This document shows, piece after piece, positions 1 to 10,606 of a DNA stretch of 64,000 nucleotides. Origin of the DNA: Gryganskiella cystojenkinii (taxonomy: Eukaryota > Mortierellomycota > Mortierellomycetes > Mortierellales > Mortierellaceae); assembly GCA_015852425.1 (NCBI GenBank), contig JAAAIG010000040.1, positions 1 to 64,000 on the forward strand, given 5' to 3'. Position 1 is the stretch's first letter. Each line of letters starts with the position of its first letter. The notes under the pieces were generated by a model. It searched no databases and was not told the origin of the DNA. It saw only the letters and a program-made list of their open reading frames with translations. Position numbers and translations under genes: made by a program.

Positions 1-54
1 AAAGGCGTCTGACTACGAATCAGGAGATTGCAGGTTCGAGCCCTGCATGGATCA
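1..54 (+). tRNA. tRNA-Arg (anticodon ACG), 5' truncated by the window edge
   Basis: The 3' two thirds of a tRNA can be folded. The anticodon arm is at about 9-25, with a seven-base loop CTACGAA carrying anticodon ACG (arginine, CGN codons after inosine modification). The T arm is at 30-46, with loop TTCGAGC and perfectly paired GCAGG/CCTGC. The 3' acceptor strand ATGGATC is at 47-53 with discriminator A at 54. The Pol III B box GGTTCGAGCC is at 33-42. A run of five T at 65-69 is a plausible Pol III terminator. The D arm and 5' acceptor strand lie before position 1, so an intron in that part cannot be judged. Confidence 0.88.
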
Positions 55-1037
55 TCACAACTTCTTTTTGCTGATCTTGGCTACCACAGCGGACCATTGA
101 TGCTCATTTCTGAGTGAGATCTCGGATTACCCGCGCCTTTTTTTGGTACAGGCTCGCCATGAGACCTTCGCGCTTGAGATGGCTCTATCGGTAGAGATTC
201 CTGCGATCAATCGGAACAGGTGCAGGGACCTAGTTCATCAGTAGAGGATATGAGGATATGTAGTCTGCAAAAAAAACAAAAAAAAAAACCACATTTGGAC
301 ACGGAGAGACGGCTCTTTTTTCGACGATGGGACACGATGCCGGGCAGAGGGTGCGTGCTCCGCTCTCCAACGAACACGGTTTTTTGTCTTCCCCTTGGAT
401 CCTCATCTTTCAACAGAGGTTTCTTGAGTGATAGAGCAGAGCAGAACCAAGGTCGCCGCCCCAATGTTAGAACAAACGAGTCCGCGAGTTCGTTCCCAAA
501 GGCGTTTTGTCCATGGTTGAACGAAAAAGAAAAACGATGAAAGAAATAGCAGAAAAACAAACATGGCAAAGAGAAGAGCCGACAGAAAACAAAGGAGCCA
601 GCTGCTTTTTCTGGTCACAGCCACACACCGCTGCGGACACGAAGAAGAGGGCAAATTGCACGGTCTAACACCCATTTTTTTGTGTGCTCACACAATTGCC
701 ATGACAGAGTTCAATTCAATTCTTTGTGCTTCAACCCCCCCTGGACTAAGAGTATGGACACACTGTGCATTTACCCTTTTCTCCACTTTGGTTTCTGTCG
801 CTTTCTTTCTTCCTTCTTCTTTTCATTACATCCCATTCGTCTCCCCCCCCCTTCCCCTCGCCTCTCTCTCTCTCTGCCTCCCTCTTTATTTTTCTTTAAT
901 TCGAGTCGTTGTCGTCGTCTCCCTTTTCTTCTTTCCCTCCTCCCATTCCCTCCTCCTCCACTCCTCGACGGCCTTTTTTCCTTTTTCCTGTCCCATCATC
1001 AAAAACAACAGAAAGAGCAATCCAACCATTTTTCATC
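55..1037. other. Intergenic: tRNA 3' flank and promoter/leader of the SH3 gene
   Basis: No protein gene is supported here. The first part holds the Pol III terminator and unremarkable AT-rich sequence. From about 770 to 1020 the plus strand is strongly pyrimidine-rich (C and T runs), the usual look of the promoter and 5' leader in this window. Open frames here are low-complexity products of that skew. Confidence 0.6.
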
Positions 1038-3222
1038 ATGGCCGAGGCTGCTTGTTCCCACATTCTCCAGTCCCTGCAGGGTCATGTCCACTTCTTGTCA
1101 GAACAGGGCCTCATCAAACAGGACTCGCTCAAAATGTGAGTGTTCATTTCATTTTCATGGTTTCGACTCTTCATTCCTGCCTCCTTGCAAACACAACCAT
1201 GTCTCTTATTCAATTGTCCATGCGACCCTTCTCTTTTTTTTTGTTTTTTGTTTTCTCTTGCATAGCATCCTCTCTGAGCTCTACAAGTTGGACCTTCAGG
1301 CTTTACCCTCTTCCAACAGACAGACCTTCAGTCCTCATGTCCCAAGGCCCGAGCCTCAGCCCAGGGCCTCTTTGGACTCGGACCTCCAGATGCTGGTCTT
1401 GCCCACAAAGGAGACCAAGGCCTCGTCCTCCAGCAGTAACGACGGCGGAAGGTCCGCAACACGCTCCTTCCAATCTCCGCGTCTTGTTCAAGAAGAAGAT
1501 GAGGAGGAGGAAGAGAGCGAGGACGAACTCGAGCAAGAAGTCGACCGTCTTCAACAGGAACGACTTTTACGTCAGGAGCAACTCGAGCATCACGAGCATC
1601 AAAGCATCATCACAGGTGAACTCGATAACCTCGTCACTGCCAGTGCTACGGACGACCAGGACCAAGACGACGTTGTCGTCCTCGAGGGAGCCTCGGATGT
1701 CGATGATGATGATGATGAAGAAGAAGAGGTCATTCAACAACAGCCCAAGTCCCTGTCCTCTGAACCTATCGTTCAACCCCAGTCGATTCACTCCTCGCAA
1801 AAGCCAGAGTTGCCCCCTCTGCTGTTCAACTACGAATCTTCATCGAATTCTCGCCCCAACAGCCTTGACCTTGCTACTGTCGTCACTGGTGTCACGACCG
1901 AGTCAACCATTCGCCCCACTTCTTTGTCCTCTGCAACCTCAAGTCCCATCCATGTTGCTGACCCTACCGTAACCGCTGTCACGGTTACGACTCCAAAACC
2001 CGTCATCTCTTCCCCTTTGAACTCGGCTTCTCCCACTTCCGCAAAGGCCCCCTGGGGTAGTGCAGTGCCACACGGCCACGGCTCTACTTATTCTTCGCAT
2101 TCCTCTGTTGTTGTCCCACCATCGATTTCGTCTCCGTCTGTTTCTGTCCCCAACTCACCCGTCCATGCCAAGCAACCCTCAGATGAGCGCTCTGTTGCAC
2201 CAGCAGTGGCTGCTTCGACTGTTATTTCTTCTTCTGCGGCAGCCGTTGTCACCCCTAATTTAGAGCATTCTGAGCAGTATCGCCCCAACTCTCACCAGCC
2301 CTCGACTGCCTTTGACAGCCATCAGCCTGTCTCTGCTGGTCCCGCCGCCTCCTCGACTGTGAACCCCATCTACCTTGCTGCCTACCGCCAGGAAAACAAC
2401 TCGGCCCCTAGAATCTACAACCCTGCTCAGGCCACCCCCCCAGTGATCTACCAACCTCAACCAGCATCCTCCCAACCACCCGCTCAAGCTCAGATCTTCA
2501 ATCCCTCTCAGCAACAACAACAGCAGGTTCCTAGAACATCTCTGCCCTCAGACGCACCCTCGACTTCTGGAGATGCCGCCATGTCAATTGCAGATATTTT
2601 GGAAGAGATGGATGATAGCCATGCCCACGCTACTCCCGCCGCGACCTCTCAGCAACAGCAACAGCAGCAACAACAACAGCAGCAGCAACATCAACAGCAG
2701 CAGCAGCAGCAGCGGCATCAGCAGGGTCGTGAGTACTCCCAACACACTCACGAGGTCTCAGCAAGCACCAACCATTCCGTGGAGAGCAAGGACTCAATGA
2801 CCTCCGTGGAGTCCGGAAGGCATTCTGACCAACAGGCTCCTCCTCCTCCACCCAAGGACAGCCCGAGCGGCCCCTTGGCTTACCATCCCTCGCAGCACGC
2901 CCCGTCGTCGTCTCAGTCCGCTCTTGTTGGAGTCCCCCTTGTACACCACGATGGGCAGGCCCCGTCTCAGAACTTGCAGCACCAGGAGCAGCTACACCAG
3001 CAGTTGCAACAACACCCAACGCCTGTTCCAGCCATGCCCGTTCAGGCGTATCAGCTTTACCAACCCAAGCCGTACATGCCAAAGTCAAAGCCCTCGGTTA
3101 AGGTCCAGCCAGGACAAAGCTTGAACGCCTCTCAGGATGTCATTGCACAGCCTGCACAACCTGCAGAGTCCTCTCAAGGATCATCACAGGAATTGTCTCA
3201 CCCCACCAGTCAGAGTCAGACC

Positions 3223-3253
<31 letters not shown>

Positions 3254-5748
3254 CGGTACAGGGATCGATTGTCGCACCTGAACCTCTTCCTTCGACTTCT
3301 CTGCCAGGACAGCAGCTTCAGCAGCAGCCAGGAGGCCCCCAACCTCAGCAGCAGCAAATGTTCCAACAACAGTACCATTTGCAGCAGCAGTACCAGGCTC
3401 AACAGCAATTGCAACAGCAACAGCAGCACCATATGTACCTCCAACATCAGCAGCAGCAACAGCCTTTGCCCCACCCGAGCGTAGCCACTGGACCAGGGCC
3501 TGAGTCCTCACCCGCTGGTCCTCCATCGATTGCGTCGAGCGAGGCTTCGGCTAAGCCGGCTGGAAAGGGCTTTTTAGGCGCCATTCGTGCCACTTTGTTG
3601 AACAAGGATTCCAAGAAGGAGTCCAAGGAATCCAAGAACAACCATCAGGAGAGCCCCACGCACTCGCAGCAACCCTCGGGATCAGGTCCCATAACTGTGC
3701 TCCCCCCACCCGCGGCTCCTTATGGCCTTCAAGGTCAATACGGACAGCCACCCCAGAACCAATATGTACTTCCTCAGCAGCAGTATGCACCCCCTGAGAA
3801 CCAGTTTGGTCCCGGTCCAGGACAACCCCCAGTCTCGGGTACCTATAGCGCCGCTGGACAGCCCTTGGGAGTGCCTCCAGTCTCTGGAGCGCCGGCCTCG
3901 ACGGTTGCTCCTGTCCAGCATCAACAACAACAGCAGCGTGACAGCTTTATGAGTACGCCATCAGTCTCGCAGGCGGGACCCGGTGGCCCAGCTGCTGGCC
4001 CGGCCCCTCACCATGGTCATGGTCGTCAGGGATCGTTCCAGGGCGACGCCATTTCGGCTCAGCATCAGCAGCAGGCTCAACCCCAACCTCAGCAGCAGCA
4101 GCAACAGCACCATCAGTACCAACAGCAGCAGCCACCTGCTCCCGGTAATCAGGTTGTAGTGACGCCCGCTGAACCTGGTCATGCTTCTTCTCATGTTAAC
4201 GCTGGTCAGGACAGACGACTTTCGAACCTGTCGAATGCCTCTTTTAACGCTATCCCTACAAGGTCTGAGGGTATGGACGCTGCCTCGGCCGCCTCAGCTG
4301 CGATCCAAGCCGCTCGTCTAACCTCTACTTCGTTGTCGACTTTGGAGGAACCCAGGGAAGTGAGCCCTTACCAGGCCTCTGCTATGCAACAGCATAATCA
4401 GCATCAGCAGCCCGTAGCCCAGGTTCCAGAACAACAGGTCATCCCAGGCTCACCCGTATCGGAGGCGGGAAGTCGTATTTCGACCATGTCAGATATGAAG
4501 AAGCTTCAGGTGATTGCCCGCGTTCAGGCCAAGTATGACTTTGCGGGCGAGGACAAGGGAGATTTGCCCTTCAAGGTTGGCGAGATCATTGACGTCATTG
4601 AGAAGTGTAAGTTGTATTCTGGGTTCATGAACGATGGGCTTGTTAGATAAACGAACTAACATGTAAATACATCGATTTTTTGTTTAATCTTCAAACACAG
4701 TGAATGACGATTGGTGGCAAGGTATTCTTCGCAGAGAGGTCGGTATCTTCCCTACCGCCTATGTCCAGCCCTTGTAAGTGTGCAGCTAGCATATGGCATG
4801 CGTTCCGAATTACAACAGTTGGCGTGATTATATGAAATTGATCATGACCGAGCCTCTTTTTCTCTTACGTGTATGACCAATCCAATTAGGGAACCTCCTG
4901 CTAACGGTCAGTACCCTGTCATCTCGGTTTCGATGCGCCAGTCCATTGTTGGAGAGAGCAGCGAAACCCAGCCTCAGCCTCAGTCTCAGCAACAGCAACA
5001 ACAACAGCAGGTCCAACAACAACAGCAACAACCCAATTTTGGTAACTCGTCGCTCCAACAGCAGGGCTCTGTCCGCGCCAGCTACCAGTCCATCCAAGGA
5101 GGACCCGATGGTTACTCTGCCGTCTCAGCCACGCCTCCAATGACGCCTCCCTCGAACAAGGGTCCCGGAGCTGGTCAACCTGGTTACCAACCTATGGCTG
5201 CAGCGTTGAACAATGCAACCTCCAAAGCTGATGGTGCGCCGGCCTCTGCCTCGTCTGAGGGAGGAAACCATAACGGAAACTTCCCCACTCCGCCACCCCC
5301 TCCAACGGTTTCGCAGGCAGGATCAAGCAATTTCACGTACTTCCATGGAGCCGGTACTCAACCGCCAATCTCACCTCCTCCCAGCATGGGTATGCGAACC
5401 TCGGGTCCCCCTGGACAGTTCACTCCTCAGCAGCAGCAGCAGCAACAACAACAGTCGCCTATTTCTCCAATCTCACCTCAGCAGAATCGATTTAGTCAAC
5501 AGCAGCCCCCAGTGCAGTACCAGGGACCTGGGCAGCAACAGCAGCAACCGTACCAGGGACAGTACCAGCAACAGGCACCTTACAACAACCAACAACAACA
5601 GTATGGTGGTCCTAACCAGGGATACGGTGGTCCTTCGCAACAACAACCAGGAGGAGGACCTGAGCTCGTCGGATCCAACTCCCAGATGACAACACAGCAG
5701 ATGGCCGCGGCTGTCAAGACCAAGAAGAAGTTTGGATTTAGATCGTAA
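1038..5748 (+). CDS. Large Gln-rich SH3-domain protein, LSB1/PIN3-like layout
   Basis: Four exons are proposed: 1038-1135, 1266-4606, 4701-4773 and 4890-5748, giving 1456 aa. Splices are GTGAGT/CATAG, GTAAGT/ACAG and GTAAGT/TTAG, and all keep frame. The N-terminus (HILQSLQGHVHFLSEQGLI and the following LSELYKLDL) resembles the start of yeast Lsb1/Lsb2(Pin3), actin-patch proteins that bind Las17/WASP. One SH3 domain lies at about 1080-1145. It contains ALYDY-like AKYDF, then DWWQG and GIFPTAYV, and an intron splits it before DWW. The roughly 1050 residues between are disordered and rich in Gln, Pro and Ser, with poly-Gln near 2650-2710 and a (GQ)n run near 3225. The tail after SH3 is also Gln/Pro-rich and ends in a basic KTKKKFGFRS. 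Yeast homologues are only 215-241 aa. A role in actin or endocytosis is inference from the family; the SH3 call is firm. Confidence 0.85.
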
Positions 5749-6060
5749 AAAAAAACAAGAACCATCCTTTACTCAAAAAAAACACTTCAAGGCGGTTTCG
5801 TCCCCACCTGCCTTCCATCTCCCTTATGAAAAAAAAAAAAAAATATTTACAAGAAACAAAAAAGAAATCATGCATTTCTATCCTTTATCTTTATTTCTAT
5901 CATATTCCAACCCAATGCAGTAACGAATACCCCTCTTTTTCGCCATAATAAAAAAAGTGTACCTCACTTTTCCCTAATAATTGTTTTATTTGTTTTTTCA
6001 GCAGAACAACCGAGATGGTATCGTTGAATTGATTGGCAATTGAAGTCTTGGTTTTTTTCG
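5749..6060. other. Intergenic between convergent genes
   Basis: This 312-bp spacer is shared by the 3' ends of the SH3 gene (+) and the dienoyl-CoA reductase gene (-). It is A/T-rich with A runs and AATAAA-like motifs on both strands, as expected for two facing polyadenylation regions. I see no gene. Confidence 0.6.
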
Positions 6061-7345
6061 TTACAACTTGGCCTTGCCTTCGGGTTCCATGATCGCACGC
6101 ATGTTGATCTCTTGCTCGCAAACAAGGGGGTATCCGTTGGACAAACCGGGCTGCAACCAGTTTCCACCATCGACAACCAACGTCTGACCAGTCACGAAAG
6201 CACCGGCTTCGGAGGCCAAGTACAAAGTCGCATGTTCGATGTCACGGATCTCGCCCATACGACCAATTGGGATCCTGACAGATTCACCATCAGAATCGGG
6301 TGAGAGCTTGGCCATACCGACAGTGTTGGCGATAGGTCCAGGGGCGATACAGTTGGAGCGGATTCCGAGGGGACCCCATTCGTTGGCCCAAACCAACGAC
6401 ATGGCATCAACACCAGCCTTGGCAGCACAGGCATGGGACTGGAAGACCTGACCGTTGAACTGCAAAGTCGCCGTGACATTGATGATGTTGCCCTTGGAGG
6501 CCTTGAGGTGAGGGAAACAGACCTTGGTGGTGTTAAAGGTACCGATGAGATCAATCTCGATCACGGACCGGAACGCGTTGAAGGACAAGTGCTGCGAAAG
6601 TGACAAAAAGTTTCCGGCGGCACCGTTGACGAGAATGTCCATGCGACCGAAATGGGCCATGTGCTTGTCGACCGCGGCTTGGATCTGTTTGGGGTCACGG
6701 ACATCACCGGCGACGGCAAAGATCTCACCACCGGTTGAGGCGCGCATCTCCTTTGCGGCGGCTTCCAACTTTGAAAGACTATTTAAGTGACAAATACAAA
6801 AAAAAAAAAGTAAAGTGGTTAAATTTTTTTGTCCAGATCGGTTGGCTCTTTCGCACAGGCTGCGTTGGAGAGAGGGGGTGATCGATGTTGGTCGATCGAA
6901 AAACGGACGCTTATTCCCTCTTTTCTTTTTGTTCTCCGGGGACTTACGTTCTGCTGAAGATGGTGACCTTGGCTCCATGGCGGGCTAAAGCCTCGGCCAT
7001 GCCTTTGCAGATACCCGATCCACCGCCTTGTTGGACAACGATCAAAAGCAAAAGAAAGAAAAAAAAATGTCAGCTTTTTTGGATCGTGGTTCAGTTCATA
7101 AGGCTTTGAGCAACAGCGGGAGGAGTGAGACGCTCTCCTCTCCACAACTGTGGGGGAGACATTCATTGAGGCGAGAAAGGAAGACTCCGCTCCGGCAGTG
7201 AAGAGGGGGGCAGCGTGGGTATGTTCTTGAAAGTCGTCTCTCTGGAGGGTTGTTGGGATATTATCGTACCGGTGACAAAGGCAACCTTGCCCTTGAGGAT
7301 ATCGTCTCTGAAGATTGTGTTGGTGGGGACAACAGGGTTGGACAT
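6061..7345 (-). CDS. SPS19: Peroxisomal 2,4-dienoyl-CoA reductase (SDR family)
   Basis: Three exons on the minus strand are proposed: 7345-7270, 7026-6948 and 6778-6061, giving 290 aa. Splices are GTACGA/CAAG and GTAAGT/ATAG. The joined protein has the SDR cofactor motif TGGGSGIC across the first splice (about residues 25-32), then NGAAGN and the conserved CAAKAGVDAM block with the likely catalytic Lys172. A DGG motif lies near the end. It stops with the tripeptide AKL, a peroxisomal targeting signal type 1 also used by mammalian DECR2. The enzyme reduces 2,4-dienoyl-CoA with NADPH so that polyunsaturated fatty acids can pass through beta-oxidation. Length and motifs fit yeast Sps19 and human DECR2. 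The gene diverges from RPT5 across about 1 kb. Confidence 0.93.
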
Positions 7346-8327
7346 GATGTTTTAAAAATGTGTGTGTGGGTTTCTGTTAAGAATGTGAGAGTGGAGAGAG
7401 AATGAATGAAGTAAAGAATAAAAAAAGGAAGAAACGAAAGTGACAAAAAGTACATTGTGGAGAGAAAGTGGGGGCAGTAAGGTCTCCTTTTCTTCGGCAA
7501 CTGCAACTTCCACTGGGAGAGGATTCGGCTCTTTTTTTTTTGTTCGCACAAATTGCCTGGCGACAAAAAAAATTACCCAGCCGTGGGGCGCGAATGAAAG
7601 ACTGCAAACTTGAATAAAGTTTTTGCAGGGTGAGGGTGGGCGTCACATGATAGAAAGAGGCGATCGAAAATGTTGGATAAAATCCTTGCCGAGACACAAA
7701 GACAGCAACCATGTTCGGGAAACGGCGACTGCTAGTTGCCGTTCGACGGTTTTCACTGTCCTGTTCAGACCGATACTTTGAGGAAAACAAGCTTCTAGTG
7801 GGGGTTGGCTACGGGTCGCGTCTCGAGCGTGACTTCTATGGTTTTGCGCGGTCCGGACCGGACCTTTTCAACACACGTTTCAAAGCCCATCTCTCCGTAG
7901 GCAATTGCCCCACTCCCTGAAAACCTGTAGGGCCAAGAGTATGTACCAGCACGCTATTACATTTGAACACCGAGATCCTCTCCTCTTTACAGCGCGTAAT
8001 ATTCATGTCCACGTTCTCTGTCTGTCTTGTTCGCACGTCGGAAAGCAAAAACACGTGACCTGGCAAATGGGTGACGTCATCATTTTTGATCACATGACTG
8101 AATCCTGAAGTGCGTAACCTCGAACAGACTCTTGCAGAAGGGAACGCGCATTCCATTCAATTGATGCACGTTTTTTACGTTGTCTTCATTTTCGCAGTGC
8201 GTACATTTCTTTCTTTATCTTCATCAACCAAACCTTTTGTCTGTCGAATCACATCCCCACCTTTGTTTTTTTTACATTCAACTCAAAACAACTCGAACCA
8301 GGAATACCATCACAGCAAGAAACAGCC
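7346..8327. other. Divergent promoter region between DECR and RPT5
   Basis: No gene is supported. The region holds the two 5' leaders. Near the RPT5 side there is a cluster of palindromes: CACGTG at 8052-8057, TGACGTCA at 8072-8079 and TCACATGA at 8090-8097. The reading frames here are short and lack family resemblance. Confidence 0.55.
8052..8097 (+). promoter_or_regulatory. E-box, CRE and CACATG cluster upstream of RPT5
   Basis: Three motifs lie within 46 bp, about 230-280 bp before the RPT5 start codon. They are CACGTG (8052-8057, bHLH type), the full CRE palindrome TGACGTCA (8072-8079, bZIP ATF/CREB type) and TCACATGA (8090-8097). The last two recur together before TAF9. I saw no complete Rpn4-type GGTGGCAAA proteasome box, although GGCAAA occurs between the first two sites. 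Function is inferred from motif identity only. Confidence 0.4.
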
Positions 8328-10155
8328 ATGACAACACTCGAGGACAAGTCCCTTTGGGAGACCACTGGCGAGGAGGAAGTTCTGGGTGCAGACATCTTGA
8401 AGGCCAACACAGAAGAGATTATCAACAGGACGCGATTGCTCGATAATGATATCAAGGTAAAAGGTGGCATCGACGACAAGTCTCCTTCCTTGTGTTGCGA
8501 TTCGACAAGAAGGAGCCATTTCTCTTGTTTACTGACACATCATAAAAAAAATCTTCTGTTCTGTTCTTTCTGCGCACCACACAGGTCATGAAGAGTGAAA
8601 ACAAGCGCTTGGCATATGAGCAGGCAGCAATGAAGGAGCGGATCAAGGAAAACAAGGAAAAGATCAAAATGAACAAGCAGTTGCCTTACTTGGTTGGCAA
8701 CGTTGTGGAGGTATATCACTCGCGAACCTGTCGTGGTACTGTTCTAATAATCGCAATCGTCTTGGATCTGATCTCTAAATACGCGATATTCTCTTTTTTC
8801 TTACACCACTAGTTGCTCGATATCGATCCCGAGGATGAAGAGGACGAGGACGGCGCAGCTATGGATTTAGACGCCAACAGGAAAGGCAAATGTGCCGTCA
8901 TCAAGACCTCAACCAGACAGGTAAAATGAGAACACAAAAGTCAGACTGATCCAACCGCAACAAGACTTCTTTTGCTAACACCTGACTCTCATTTTGTGCT
9001 GTAGACCATCTTCTTGCCCTTGATCGGATTGGTGGATCCAGCTACCTTGAAGCCTGGCGATCTTATTGGAGTCAACAAGGACAGTTTCTTGGTTCTCGAT
9101 ACCCTTCCAACTGAGTAAGTTTCGTTGACCCACGTTATGTCGAAATACTCAATCTGAAAACGTAAAGACAACAACAAATTTGATTTCAAGAGTAGCCGCT
9201 AACTGTCGTTTGTCCATTTGTTATATATATAGGTACGATTCTAGAGTCAAGGCTATGGAGGTGGATGAAAAACCAACAGAACACTATAACGATATTGGAG
9301 GTCTGGAGAAGCAAATCGAAGAGTTGGTCGAGGCCATTGTCTTGCCCATGACACACGCTGAGCGATTCAAGAACTTGGGTATTAAACCGCCCAAGGGAGT
9401 GTTGATGTATGGACCCCCGGGAACAGGAAAGACTTTGCTCGCGCGTGCCTGTGCTGCCCAGACGAATGCGACATACCTAAAACTTGCGGCAACATCGCTG
9501 GTTCAGATGTTTATCGGAGACGGTGCCAAGATGGTCCGAGATGCGTTCGATCTGGCCAAGGCCAAGAAGCCTACTATTATCTTTATTGACGAATTGGATG
9601 CGATCGGAACCAAGCGTTTTGACAGTGACAAGACAGGAGATCGTGAGGTCCAGAGAACCATGTTGGAGCTTTTGAACCAGCTTGATGGTTTCAGCAGTGA
9701 CGAAGGCATCAAGGTATGACTACTATGTTATTGTTTTTCAGTTTTTTTCCCGTGGTCGATGTATGTTTCGAAACATTTTTAAATTAACTCTTCCTATTAA
9801 AAATTATAATATCTAGGTCATCGCGGCAACGAATCGTATCGATATCCTGGATCCAGCATTGCTTCGTTCAGGACGTTTGGATCGCAAGATCGAGTTCCCC
9901 GTGCCTAACGAAGAAGCCCGTGCTCAGATCTTGCAGATCCACAGCCGAAAGATGAACGTCTCGGAGGATGTCAACTGGGCTGAGTTGGCGCGCAGTTGTG
10001 ACGAGTTTAACGGAGCTCAATGCAAGGCTATCTGTGTCGAGGCTGGAATGTTGGCATTGCGTCGGGGAGCGAGTCAGTTGAACCATGACGATTTCTTGAT
10101 GGGTATTGCAGAAGTCCAGGCCAAGAAGAAGACCAGTCTGCAGTACTACGCATAA
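8328..10155 (+). CDS. RPT5: 26S proteasome regulatory ATPase Rpt5 (PSMC3)
   Basis: Six exons are proposed: 8328-8456, 8585-8710, 8813-8920, 9005-9114, 9233-9713 and 9817-10155, giving 430 aa (human PSMC3 is 439). All introns are GT-AG and frames agree. Order: N-terminal coiled coil, OB domain, AAA+ domain. Walker A is GPPGTGKT (218-225) and Walker B is IFIDE (274-278), followed by the AAA motifs ATNRID and the [11 protein letters not shown] arginine-finger block. The C-terminus is LQYYA. Its final YYA is the HbYX motif that docks Rpt5 in the 20S alpha-ring pocket and separates Rpt5 from the other five Rpt subunits. It is one of six ATPases of the 19S base that unfold ubiquitinated proteins and open the core gate. 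Confidence 0.96.
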
Positions 10156-10606
10156 AAACAAAAACAAAAAACCCCCTCCACCAACTTTATCTCAAGGCGA
10201 GCAAGGAACGCGATATCACCGTGGAGCTGCCTTTTTATTGTTGGCATTTGTATGTTGTTGAAAAGAGAATAAAAAAGCTCCAAAAAATCCCAGCCAATAT
10301 TGAATGTGGCGAAAAGTGCTCAGCCTTCTGGAGAATGTCTCAAAAAAACATCCAAGCCACCCACCCAGCTTTTACCTTGAAATAAAGGCCCTTTTTATCG
10401 CTAACACTTGTTTTTTATTTTTTTTTTTTTTTTTTCCTACTGTTGTCGACAGAGAATAGCATTACTTCCATCTCCTTAAACAAACACTTTATCGCATTCT
10501 TTGACAACTCTCGCCCAACCTCTCTTCTACCACACACACTATCTTTCCCCTTTTATCCCTCGTCATTACCACCGTCACCACGACCAACAACAACTACACA
10601 CTTACA
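10156..10606. other. Intergenic: RPT5 3' end and MEX67 promoter
   Basis: The first 250 bp are A-rich with polyadenylation-like AATAAA motifs (near 10268 and 10380) and a long T run at about 10411-10436. The last 130 bp are the pyrimidine-rich leader of MEX67. No gene is seen. Confidence 0.55.

Noticed and set aside
178..230. tRNA-like D-arm word (GGCTCTATCGGTAGAG) downstream of the tRNA-Arg
   Set aside because: No anticodon arm, T arm or acceptor pairing can be found around it, so it is not a second tRNA.
563..1972. Long open frame of 469 codons overlapping the SH3 gene
   Set aside because: It is a Ser/Leu/Pro-rich reading of pyrimidine-rich promoter and of the SH3 gene in another frame, with no domain.
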